Below are positions 27,477-34,836 of a stretch of 45,396 nucleotides of DNA, piece after piece (positions within the stretch are counted from its first letter, which is position 1; the number at the start of each line of letters is the position of its first letter). The DNA lies in NCBI GenBank assembly GCA_019239415.1, contig JAFAZW010000020.1:1-45396 (forward strand), in the 5' to 3' direction. Both the position numbers and the translations under genes were made by a program. A model generated the notes under the pieces. It did not search any database. It worked only from the letters and a program-made list of their open reading frames with translations, and was not told where the DNA came from. Origin of the DNA: Alphaproteobacteria bacterium. Its GTDB lineage: Bacteria; Pseudomonadota; Alphaproteobacteria; Sphingomonadales; Sphingomonadaceae.

Positions 27477-28466
27477 TCAGATCCCCGCCCGCCACGGTTG
27501 CCCGGCGCGGATCGCCGCGATCTCGTCGGCGGCGATGCGTTCGCGGGCGCCGAGGCTCGGATGGCTGCGGAAGATCTGTGGGAACCAATCGAACTTCCCG
27601 AGATAGCGGCGCCAGAAGGGAATCGCCGCGTCGAGGTCGTAACCCGCCGCGGCCATCAGCCGCAGCCCGAAGCGGTCCGCGTCGGCCTCGCGCTTCCAGA
27701 TGTTGCTGGCATGGATGCCGAGCCCCGCCAGCACGCCCTCCTCACTCCGGGTCGCCGGGTGGCCGAGAATGTCGTGCGCCATTTCGTGGCCGAGGACGAC
27801 GGCGAGCTCGTCGTCATTGCGGACGTAATCGAGCATCGACGTGGTCATCACCACATAGGTGCCGGTCGCGAAGGCGTTCGTCTGGTCGGAGCGGGCGAGG
27901 CGAATGCGGCCGAGGCAGGCGGGGAGCGAATCGAGGCGCAGGCGCAACTCGCTCCCGCCGCGCAGGACGAGGAGCTCGGCGGGCCCCTGCCGGAGCGCGT
28001 CCTCGAGCTGGCGTTCCGTCGCCTCCAGCCGGCGGCGCCAGACGGTCCGCTCGCGGATCCCGGCAATCTCGCTCGGTGACGGAAAGACGGCCCCGTTCAC
28101 GGCCAGGAAGACGTCACCGGCGACGAGGCCGGCCCTGGCAGCGGGGCTGCCGGCGATCACGCTCAGCACCCCCGGCCCGCGATCGAGCCCGTAGCGGGCG
28201 ACCATCAGCGGACGGTCCTTCACCTCATATTCGGCGAGGTGGTGGAACAGCATGCCGGTGAGAGGCCAGGCGCCGGGGCAGAGCGGCCGGCCGGCGAGCG
28301 CCAGGCGATAGGCTACCTTGGCGACCCGGAGGTCGGCCCGGCGAAGAGTCGATTCGCCGGCTTCGCCCGCAGCGGATGCGGCGGGCGGCGCCTTGGCCTC
28401 GATGGCGGGGAGCGGCGCCGCCGGCCACAGCAATCCGGCGATCAGCAAGGCCGCGGCGCGTCGCAT
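27477..28466 (-). CDS. M48-family zinc metallopeptidase with PDZ domain, exported
   Basis: A 329-residue protein with an N-terminal signal peptide (MRRAAALLIAGLLWPAAPLP), a PDZ-like domain at about 85-170 (LSVIAGSPAARAGLVAGD), and the zinc motif HEMAH (VVLGHEMAHDILGH). A downstream glutamate lies in KREADADRFGLRL, the third zinc ligand of M48 proteases. The PDZ module inserted ahead of the peptidase is the layout of several alphaproteobacterial periplasmic M48 proteins. It probably acts in envelope protein quality control; the substrate is unknown. It is the last gene on the minus strand before convergent kynA. Confidence 0.9.
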   Translation of the reverse strand: MRRAAALLIAGLLWPAAPLPAIEAKAPPAASAAGEAGESTLRRADLRVAKVAYRLALAGRPLCPGAWPLTGMLFHHLAEYEVKDRPLMVARYGLDRGPGVLSVIAGSPAARAGLVAGDVFLAVNGAVFPSPSEIAGIRERTVWRRRLEATERQLEDALRQGPAELLVLRGGSELRLRLDSLPACLGRIRLARSDQTNAFATGTYVVMTTSMLDYVRNDDELAVVLGHEMAHDILGHPATRSEEGVLAGLGIHASNIWKREADADRFGLRLMAAAGYDLDAAIPFWRRYLGKFDWFPQIFRSHPSLGARERIAADEIAAIRAGQPWRAGI

Positions 28467-28486
28467 CGTCGATCTTCTCTGGACGC

Positions 28487-28523
28487 AAAAAATCGGCCGG
28501 ATGAAGGCTTCCTCACCCGGCCG
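28487..28523 (-). terminator. Intrinsic terminator of the small membrane protein gene
   Basis: On the minus strand, CGGCCGG, a 16-base loop and CCGGCCG are followed by ATTTTTT. It sits 33 bp after the stop of the 28557-28790 gene. Confidence 0.75.
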
Positions 28524-28556
28524 GATTTCACAGACTGGCGAGTACCCGCCGCCCGA

Positions 28557-28790
28557 TCACGGGCTGTGCGGGAGGTCGCCGTCGTTGTTGCCGCGGGTGG
28601 CGGCGATGATGCCGAGGATGATCGCGATGAGAGCGATCAGCGGAATGATGAAGCCGCCGCGGAGCTCGCTGCCCGAGACGTTCTCACCGGCCGGGGCGAC
28701 TTCTGTCGCCGCCGTCTGCGCGGCCGCCATGGTCGGCGCGGCCATCAACGCAACCGAGGCGGTCGCAGCGATAATACCTTTGAAACCCAC
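28557..28790 (-). CDS. Small secreted/membrane-anchored protein of unknown function (77 aa)
   Basis: A 77-residue protein with a signal peptide (GFKGIIAATASVALMAAP, cleavage likely near AAAQ), a short polar linker (ATEVAPAGENVSGSELRGG), one transmembrane helix (FIIPLIALIAIILGIIAA) and a short charged tail. Similar SELRGG-then-helix proteins are common hypotheticals in sphingomonads. The start is GTG 28790, with GGGAGAAG about eight bases upstream. A strong terminator follows, so it is its own transcription unit. Function unknown. Confidence 0.82.
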   Translation of the reverse strand: MGFKGIIAATASVALMAAPTMAAAQTAATEVAPAGENVSGSELRGGFIIPLIALIAIILGIIAATRGNNDGDLPHSP

Positions 28791-29109
28791 GTCAGCTTCT
28801 CCCTTCGTACTCGAGCCTGTTTTCTCGCGGTTCAGCGGTCCTCCTATCCGAGCAGCCGGCGGCTGTCTAGTCCCGAATGGCAGGGCCCGATCACCTCGAA
28901 GCGCTCCGTATCCCCGTCTAGTTTACGAAGCTTGAAGCGCACAACCCCTCTGCCGCCCCAAGGTTCACGGTCGCGGCATGATCGTGCCGCCCCTGTTGCA
29001 GCGGAGCGACAGTGGCCGGGCGGCGGGCGAGTCGCGGCGGGTGCGGCCATTGCGCGCGGTCCGATCCTGTTTCAGAAGCTGGCCCGCCTTGAGGAGGAGG
29101 AAGCGCGAC
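28791..29109. other. Intergenic region with no gene recognised
   Basis: About 320 bp separate two divergent small genes. A minor CAGCC/GGCTG hairpin lies near 28854. An in-frame upward extension of the next gene to ATG 28978 exists but is Arg-rich and is not supported. I see no clear promoter box on either strand. Confidence 0.5.
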
Positions 29110-29760
29110 TTGGCCCATCTCACCGCGCTGCGCCGCGGCGGCGCCTGGCTGCTCGCCATCCTGTTGCTGCTCGCGGCCGCGCCGGCGACGGCGGCGGTCA
29201 CCATCACTTTCTACTCGCACGAGCTCGGCTCCTCCTTCCCCCACGCCTTCGTGACGATGGCGGGGGCGCCGGACCGCGGCGGCCCGGCCCTGAACGTCGA
29301 TTACGGCTTCACCGCCAAGGCGATCACCCCGGCGATCCTGTGGGGCCGGGTCGGCGGCGAGGTCGTCTCCGACCACGGCGCCGCCTACATACGCGGCAGC
29401 GACCGCCACTTCTCGCTGACGCTCAGCGACGACGAATATGACCGGGTGATGGCCACGATCGCGCGCTGGCGCGCCGCGCCGCAGCCCTCGTACGACCTCG
29501 GCACCCACAATTGCGTCCACTTCGTCGCCGATCTCGCCCGCAGCCTCGGCATGGCCGCCGACACGCCCAAGAACCTGATGAAGAAGCCGCGCTCCTATCT
29601 CGAGCACCTCACCGCCGAGAACCGGCCGTGGCTGGCCGCCCACCACGCCACCTTCTGGCGCGGCCCGTCCGCCACGCAGCAGCCCAAGCAGCAGCCGAAG
29701 CCGCAGCCGAAGCCGCAGAAGGAGCCGTACCGGCAGCCGCTGCGCGTGCCTTCGTCTTGA
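29110..29760 (+). CDS. Secreted protein of unknown function with His...Cys (permuted papain-like) pattern
   Basis: If started at TTG 29110 the protein has 216 residues. That start has an exceptional ribosome binding site, GAGGAGGAGG at 29091-29100, with the proper spacing. A signal peptide follows (GGAWLLAILLLLAAAPATAA). The mature part has TFYSHELGSSFPHAFVTM, and later THNCVHFVADLA. A His early and an NCxHF cysteine motif late are the arrangement of permuted NlpC/P60-like thiol hydrolases, but the assignment is tentative. The C-terminus is a Pro/Gln/Lys-rich tail (QQPKQQPKPQPKPQKEP), perhaps a periplasmic or wall-spanning linker. Confidence 0.78.
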   Translation: MAHLTALRRGGAWLLAILLLLAAAPATAAVTITFYSHELGSSFPHAFVTMAGAPDRGGPALNVDYGFTAKAITPAILWGRVGGEVVSDHGAAYIRGSDRHFSLTLSDDEYDRVMATIARWRAAPQPSYDLGTHNCVHFVADLARSLGMAADTPKNLMKKPRSYLEHLTAENRPWLAAHHATFWRGPSATQQPKQQPKPQPKPQKEPYRQPLRVPSS

Positions 29761-29832
29761 CTTTGCCGCGCCGATCCACCTTAGCGGCGGCGAGGCCCGG
29801 CCTCCCCTGATCTCCCTGCCAAGCGAGCGAAA

Positions 29833-31107
29833 ATGAGCGTTTCCCGCAACGAAAAGGTCGTCGTGGTCGGCCTCGGCTATGTCGGCCTGCCGCTCGCCGT
29901 GGCGCTGGCGAAGCGCTTCGACGTCACCGGGCTCGACATCGACGCCGCCCGCGTCGACGAGCTGAAGGCGGGCCGCGACCGCACGCGCGAGGTGACGGGG
30001 GACCAGCTCGCCGCTTCGACGCTCGCTTTGACCCACCGGGCCGAGGATTGCCGCGGGGCCGACATCTACATCGTTACGGTGCCGACACCGGTCGACGCGG
30101 AGAACCGGCCGGACCTGGGACCGGTCGTGTCGGCGACCCGCTCCGTCGCCGCATTGCTCGACCCGGCCCGCAAACCGATCGTCGTCTACGAGAGCACGGT
30201 CTATCCCGGCGTCACCGAGGAGGTGTGCGGGCCGCTGATCGAGGAGCTTTCGGGCCTGCGCCGCGGCATCGACTTCTTCCTCGGCTACTCGCCGGAGCGG
30301 ATCAATCCGGGGGATCGCGAACATACCGTCGACCGCATCGTCAAGGTCGTGGCGGGCGAGAATCCGGCCGTCCTGGAGCGCCTCGCCGCCCTTTACGGCG
30401 CCGCGACGAGCGCCGGCGTGTTCCGCGCGGCCTCGATCAAGGCCGCCGAGGCGGCGAAGGTGATCGAGAACGCCCAGCGCGACATCAACATCGCCTTCAT
30501 GAACGAAATCACCCAGATTTTCGCGAAGCTCGACATCTCGATCTGGGACGTGCTCGCGGCGGCGGGGACCAAGTGGAACTTCCTCAGGTTCCAGCCCGGC
30601 CTCGTCGGCGGCCACTGCATCGGCGTCGATCCTTATTATCTCAGCTTCCGCGCCCAGCAGCTCGGGATCGAGCCGCACGTCATCCTTGCCGGCCGCGCGA
30701 TCAACGACCGCATGGGGGCTTGGGTCGCCGAGCGGCTGCACGACCGCCGGGGAAAGGCCGGCACGGCGCTCGTCATGGGCCTCACGTTCAAGGAAAACGT
30801 GCCGGACCTCAGGAACAGCCGCGTCATCGACGTGATCCGCCGGCTGGAGGAGCTCGGCCACAAGGTCACGATCCACGACCCCCTCGCGGATCCGGCGGAG
30901 GCGCGTCACGAATATGGGGTGGACCTCGATCCGGCGGCGCTGGATCGACGCTACGACCTCGTCCTCGCCGCCGTCGCGCACGACGCCTATCGCGCCTTGG
31001 CCGACGACACCGTCGCGGCGCTCGTCGCCGACGGCGGCCTCCTCGCCGACCTCAAGAACCTCTACGCGGACCGGACCCTGGCCGGCGTGGAGCGCTGGTC
31101 GCTCTAA
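29833..31107 (+). CDS. tviB: UDP-N-acetylhexosamine 6-dehydrogenase (TviB/WbpO type)
   Basis: A 424-residue nucleotide-sugar dehydrogenase that oxidises UDP-GlcNAc (or GalNAc) to the uronate with two NAD+. The N-terminal Rossmann motif is VVGLGYVGLPLAVALA. The middle shows VTVPTPVDAENRPDLGP, VYESTVYPGVTEE and GYSPERINPGD, and the catalytic cysteine lies in GGHCIGVDPYY. The VYESTVYPG and SPERINPGD forms mark the TviB/WbpO branch rather than UDP-glucose dehydrogenase. It opens the polysaccharide locus. Convergent with it, separated by a nested hairpin repeat, is the epimerase gene. Confidence 0.93.
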   Translation: MSVSRNEKVVVVGLGYVGLPLAVALAKRFDVTGLDIDAARVDELKAGRDRTREVTGDQLAASTLALTHRAEDCRGADIYIVTVPTPVDAENRPDLGPVVSATRSVAALLDPARKPIVVYESTVYPGVTEEVCGPLIEELSGLRRGIDFFLGYSPERINPGDREHTVDRIVKVVAGENPAVLERLAALYGAATSAGVFRAASIKAAEAAKVIENAQRDINIAFMNEITQIFAKLDISIWDVLAAAGTKWNFLRFQPGLVGGHCIGVDPYYLSFRAQQLGIEPHVILAGRAINDRMGAWVAERLHDRRGKAGTALVMGLTFKENVPDLRNSRVIDVIRRLEELGHKVTIHDPLADPAEARHEYGVDLDPAALDRRYDLVLAAVAHDAYRALADDTVAALVADGGLLADLKNLYADRTLAGVERWSL

Positions 31108-31109
31108 TG

Positions 31110-31228
31110 CCTCCCCATGAGCTGCGGCTCATGGGGAGGGGGCACCATGCGAGAACCGCTCACCTCAGTGCAGGCTACCCCTCCACCAGGTTTCACCTGG
31201 TTCCCCTCCCCATCTGGCGATGGGGAGG
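31110..31228. repeat. Nested hairpin repeat between convergent genes
   Basis: CCTCCCCATGAGC, loop TGCG, GCTCATGGGGAGG is a perfect 13-bp hairpin three bases after the tviB stop. CCTCCCCATC, loop TGGC, GATGGGGAGG closes the element at 31205-31228, five bases before the epimerase stop. The inner strands can also pair with each other (ATGGGGAGGGG with CCCCTCCCCAT), so two alternative folds exist. A CCAGG/CCTGG stem lies in the middle. It may act as a bidirectional terminator. Confidence 0.82.
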
Positions 31229-31232
31229 CCTT

Positions 31233-32228
31233 TCAGAGGCCGTGATACTGCCGGTACCAGTCGACGAACTTCGGGATGCCTTCCGCGATCGTCGTCGTCG
31301 GTTCGAAGCCGAGGTCGCGTTGGATGGCGCTGATGTCGGCATAGGTGTCGCGCACGTCGCCCGGCTGCATCGGCAGCAGGCGGCGCTCGGCCTTGCGGCC
31401 GCAGGCCTCCTCGAGCAGGTCGATCATCCGCCCAAGCTCCTCGGAGCGATGGTTGCCGATATTGTAGAGCCGGTGCGGCGCGCGGCTGCCGCCGGCCTTC
31501 TCGGTCCCGTCGTCCGGCGCCGGATGGTCGAGGCTCGCGACGACCCCCGCGACGATGTCATCGATAAAGGTGAAGTCGCGACGCATATCGCCTTCGCCGA
31601 ACACCTGGATCGGCTCGCCGGCGAAGATCGCCCTGGCGAACAGCCACATCGCCATGTCCGGACGGCCCCACGGCCCGTAGACGGTGAAGAACCTGAGGCC
31701 GGTCTGCGGCAGCCGGTAGAGGTGGGCATAGGTCTCGCTGATCAGCTCGTCGGCCTTCTTGGTGGCGGCGTAGAGCGAGAGCGGATGGTCGACCCGGTCC
31801 TCGACCCGGAAGGGCAGGCTGTCATTGCCGCCGTAGACCGAGGAGGAGGAGGCGTAGACGAAATTCTCGGTCCCGCGCGCCCGCGCCGCTTCGAGCATGT
31901 TCAAGTGTCCGACGAGGTTCGAATGGACGTACGCGTGGGGGTTCTCGATCGAATAGCGCACGCCCGCCTGCGCGCCGAGATGGACGATCCGGTCGAAATC
32001 CTGCCCTTCCAGGGCGCGCGTCAGCGCCGCATTGTCGGCGAAGTCGACCTCGAGGAAGGTGAACCCCCCCTCGCGGCCGAGCTGCGCGAGGCGGTCGCGC
32101 TTCAGCGCCACCGAATAATAGGCGTTGACGTTGTCGAGCCCGATCACCCGCTCGCCGCGTGCAAGCAGCCGGCGCGCGACATGGAAGCCGATGAAGCCGG
32201 CGGCGCCGGTGACGAGGGTGGAGCGCAT
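31233..32228 (-). CDS. NAD-dependent epimerase, UDP-glucuronate 4-epimerase family
   Basis: A 331-residue extended SDR with TGAAGFIGFHVARRL, the NVNAYYSVALKRDRL loop, HLGAQAGVRYSIENPHAYV, and the catalytic tyrosine and lysine in YAATKKADE. It continues with LRFFTVYGPWGRPDMAMWLF and RDFTFIDDI. This is the CapI/GAE signature, which interconverts UDP-GlcA and UDP-GalA. Beside a TviB-type dehydrogenase it might instead act on UDP-GlcNAcA, as TviC-like enzymes do. Family sequence favours GlcA; gene context favours the N-acetyl form. Confidence 0.9.
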   Translation of the reverse strand: MRSTLVTGAAGFIGFHVARRLLARGERVIGLDNVNAYYSVALKRDRLAQLGREGGFTFLEVDFADNAALTRALEGQDFDRIVHLGAQAGVRYSIENPHAYVHSNLVGHLNMLEAARARGTENFVYASSSSVYGGNDSLPFRVEDRVDHPLSLYAATKKADELISETYAHLYRLPQTGLRFFTVYGPWGRPDMAMWLFARAIFAGEPIQVFGEGDMRRDFTFIDDIVAGVVASLDHPAPDDGTEKAGGSRAPHRLYNIGNHRSEELGRMIDLLEEACGRKAERRLLPMQPGDVRDTYADISAIQRDLGFEPTTTIAEGIPKFVDWYRQYHGL

Positions 32229-32385
32229 CAGGAAAGGGATCCGTTTCGAAGCCTGAGGCGGCGCTTAGACGAAAGCGGGCGCGGCTTTCAACGCCGCCGG
32301 CGAGAGTGGACTTGGCCGCGCCTTTTCCTCTAACGGCATAAGGCGATACGTCCCTCGCGGGGGGATTGGGGACCCAGAGACAGGC

Positions 32386-33663
32386 GTGACCGTAACCTCG
32401 AAGATCACCAGCACGCGCCGCACGCTCTGGCACCGCATTCGCTTCCAGCTGGGCGTTGGGCTGCTCGCGGCGGTGCTCATCCCCTATGCGATACGCTACC
32501 AGTTCGATATCCGCGCCGGCGATCTCGCGGCGCTCAACAATTCGCTGATCGCGACGACGCTGGCGCTGGTCGCTGGCTATTACGCCTTCCGCCGCGTCTC
32601 GCATTATCCCGGCGTCCGCGCCTCCTACCACATCCTGCCGACCTTCGCGGCGACGTACGGCGTGGCGCTGGCGGTCTTCTTCTTCCTCCGCCTCAACTAC
32701 AGCCGCCTCCACTTCCTCGGCAGCTTCCTGCTCTGCGTCGGCTGGTATTACATCGTCTATTTCAAGCTGCAGCGGCAGCAGCGGCTGACCATCGGCGTCG
32801 TGCCGTTCGGCGAGGTCGGACACCTGCTCGACATCGAGGAAGTGAGCTGGGTGACGCTCGGCGACCCCGAGACGCCCGAAGTCGCGTGCGACGCGATCGT
32901 CGCCGATCTGCGCTCCGACATTCCCGACGCGTGGGAGCGCTTCCTCGCCGACCGCGCCCTCGCCGGCACGCTCGTCATGCACGTCAAGCAGATGGAGGAA
33001 TCGCTCACCGGCCGCGTCGCGATCGAGCACCTCTCCGAGAACAATCTCGGCTCGCTCATCCCCGGTATCGTCTACGCCAAGGTGAAACGGGTGTGGGACT
33101 TCGGCCTCAGCCTGCTGCTGCTGCCGGTGCTGATTCCTTTCCTGCTGCTCGTCGCGCTGGCGATCCGGCTCGATTCGCGCGGGCCGATCCTGTTCCGGCA
33201 GGAGCGGATGGGCTATCGGGGCGAGAAGTTCCGCATGTACAAGTTCCGCAGCATGCGCGAGGCGGGCGACGCGCACGACGCCCGCGCCGCGGCGATGACC
33301 CTGGACGACGACGCCCGCGTCACCCGCCTCGGCAAATATCTGCGCCGCTACCGGATCGACGAGCTCCCCCAGATCGTCAACATCCTGAAGGGCGAGATGA
33401 GCTGGATCGGCCCCCGGCCCGAGGCGGTGCCGCTGTCGCTGTGGTACGAGGCCGAGCTGCCCTTCTACCGCTACCGCCACATCGTCCGTCCCGGCATTAC
33501 CGGCTGGGCGCAGGTGAAGCAGGGCCATGTCGCCGACGTCGGCGACGTGCTGTGGAAGCTCCAGTACGATTTCTATTATATCAAGAACTTCTCGTTCTGG
33601 CTCGACGTGCTGATCGTCGCCCGGACCATCCGCACCATCCTAAGCGGATTCGGAGCGCGGTAG
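32386..33663 (+). CDS. Initiating sugar transferase (polyprenyl glycosylphosphotransferase, WcaJ/PglC type)
   Basis: A 425-residue membrane enzyme that places the first sugar-1-phosphate on undecaprenyl phosphate. The N-terminal half has about four hydrophobic spans and a CoA-binding-like middle domain. The C-terminal catalytic region shows a reentrant helix (KRVWDFGLSLLLLPVLIPFL), then LFRQERMGYRGEKFRMYKFR, RRYRIDELPQIVNILKG and SWIGPRPEAVPL, with GITGWAQV. It starts at GTG 32386 and ends convergently with the acyltransferase gene, overlapping by 24 bases. Its substrate sugar is unknown. Confidence 0.93.
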   Translation: MTVTSKITSTRRTLWHRIRFQLGVGLLAAVLIPYAIRYQFDIRAGDLAALNNSLIATTLALVAGYYAFRRVSHYPGVRASYHILPTFAATYGVALAVFFFLRLNYSRLHFLGSFLLCVGWYYIVYFKLQRQQRLTIGVVPFGEVGHLLDIEEVSWVTLGDPETPEVACDAIVADLRSDIPDAWERFLADRALAGTLVMHVKQMEESLTGRVAIEHLSENNLGSLIPGIVYAKVKRVWDFGLSLLLLPVLIPFLLLVALAIRLDSRGPILFRQERMGYRGEKFRMYKFRSMREAGDAHDARAAAMTLDDDARVTRLGKYLRRYRIDELPQIVNILKGEMSWIGPRPEAVPLSLWYEAELPFYRYRHIVRPGITGWAQVKQGHVADVGDVLWKLQYDFYYIKNFSFWLDVLIVARTIRTILSGFGAR

Positions 33664-34836
33664 CGGCGGCGCGACATTCTCCAGCTCGGCGCTGACCGGC
33701 TCGTCCGCTGGGCTCGCCGCGCGGGCGGGGCGTCCCACCAGCCAGGGCGACAGCCTGTCCCGCAAGCGATCGGTGTTGCGCTCCGTCGCCTGCGCGAAGG
33801 CCCAGCAGACAAGGTAGGCAAGCGCCGCGAGCGCCAGGATGAGGCCGTAGGCGGCGGGCCCCGGCGGGAGGCGGGTCGGGAGGTACCCGGCCTTCTGGAG
33901 GATCGCGAGGGCGAGCAGCACGATCGGCACGTGCAGCGCGTAGAGCGAGAAGGAGAAAGCGGCGAGGCTATGGCCCAGCCGCGGCGCCGGCTGCTTTTCG
34001 CGGAACCAATTGTCGGCGAGCAGCAGGGCGGTCGCCAGCGCGACGAAGGCGTCCTGAAGCCAGGGAAAGACCGGAATCCGCGCCGCGAGCAGGGCGAGGA
34101 GGAAGAGCGGCAGGGTCAGCCACGGCAGGCGCAGCCGGCGAACCGTCGAGGCGAGCGCCCCCGCCACCCAGAAGGGAAACATGGCGAGGATCATGCCGCG
34201 GGTGAAGGCGCTGAGCACGACGAGGGCGAGGGCGTAGACGATGATCGCCACGCCGAAGGCCGACCGTCCGCGCGCCGCGGCGAACAGGATGCCGGCGGCG
34301 ATCATATAATAGGTCCACTCGAAGGCGAGCGACCAGAGCGGCTGGTCCCAGCCGACGGACGGCGTCACCATGTCGTTCACAAGCACCGCTGCGGCGGCAA
34401 AGGTCGCCGGCGTCGACCAGTAGCGCACGTCGGGCAGGCCGGAGACCCAGGCGTCGGTGCGCAGGATCGGCGCTTCGGGGGCAAGCAGCGCGATCGCGGC
34501 GATGATCGCCAGCGCCGGCCACAGCACGATGAAGATGCGCGAGAAGCGGTCGGTGAAGAAGCGCCGCGCCTGGGTATCCGTGACGCCGCCCTTGAGCAGC
34601 CGCAGCGCCTTGCCGCCGACGAGATAGCCGCTGATCACGAAGAACAGGACGACCGCCTGGTGGCTGAACCCCGTCAGCGCGTAGACGAGCTTCGCGAAAG
34701 CTCCGGCGTGGGGCGAATAGTCCTGGGTGACGAAGCCGCGGCAATGCTGGACGACGACCATCATCGCCGCCAGCCACCGCAAATGATCGAGATTGGTGGT
34801 CAGGACCGGCGCCCTGGTGCGCGCCCGCTCATGCAC
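33640..34836 (-). CDS. Acyltransferase family 3 membrane protein
   Basis: A 398-residue polytopic protein of the OafA/NodX/ExoZ family that transfers acyl groups, often acetyl, to sugars. The N-terminal LDHLRWLAAMMVVVQHCRGF contains the essential histidine, and about ten hydrophobic segments follow. It is the last gene of the rfbC-rfbD-asnB-acyltransferase operon; its GTG start at 34836 overlaps the asnB stop by eight bases. Its function in O-acylation of the polysaccharide repeat unit is inferred from context. Confidence 0.9.
   Translation of the reverse strand: MHERARTRAPVLTTNLDHLRWLAAMMVVVQHCRGFVTQDYSPHAGAFAKLVYALTGFSHQAVVLFFVISGYLVGGKALRLLKGGVTDTQARRFFTDRFSRIFIVLWPALAIIAAIALLAPEAPILRTDAWVSGLPDVRYWSTPATFAAAAVLVNDMVTPSVGWDQPLWSLAFEWTYYMIAAGILFAAARGRSAFGVAIIVYALALVVLSAFTRGMILAMFPFWVAGALASTVRRLRLPWLTLPLFLLALLAARIPVFPWLQDAFVALATALLLADNWFREKQPAPRLGHSLAAFSFSLYALHVPIVLLALAILQKAGYLPTRLPPGPAAYGLILALAALAYLVCWAFAQATERNTDRLRDRLSPWLVGRPARAASPADEPVSAELENVAPPLPRSESA

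Noticed and set aside
30048-32333. A 761-codon plus-strand frame overlapping tviB and the epimerase
   Set aside because: Out of frame with tviB and antisense to the epimerase. Its residue composition (Arg, Gly, Pro) is that of a shadow frame.
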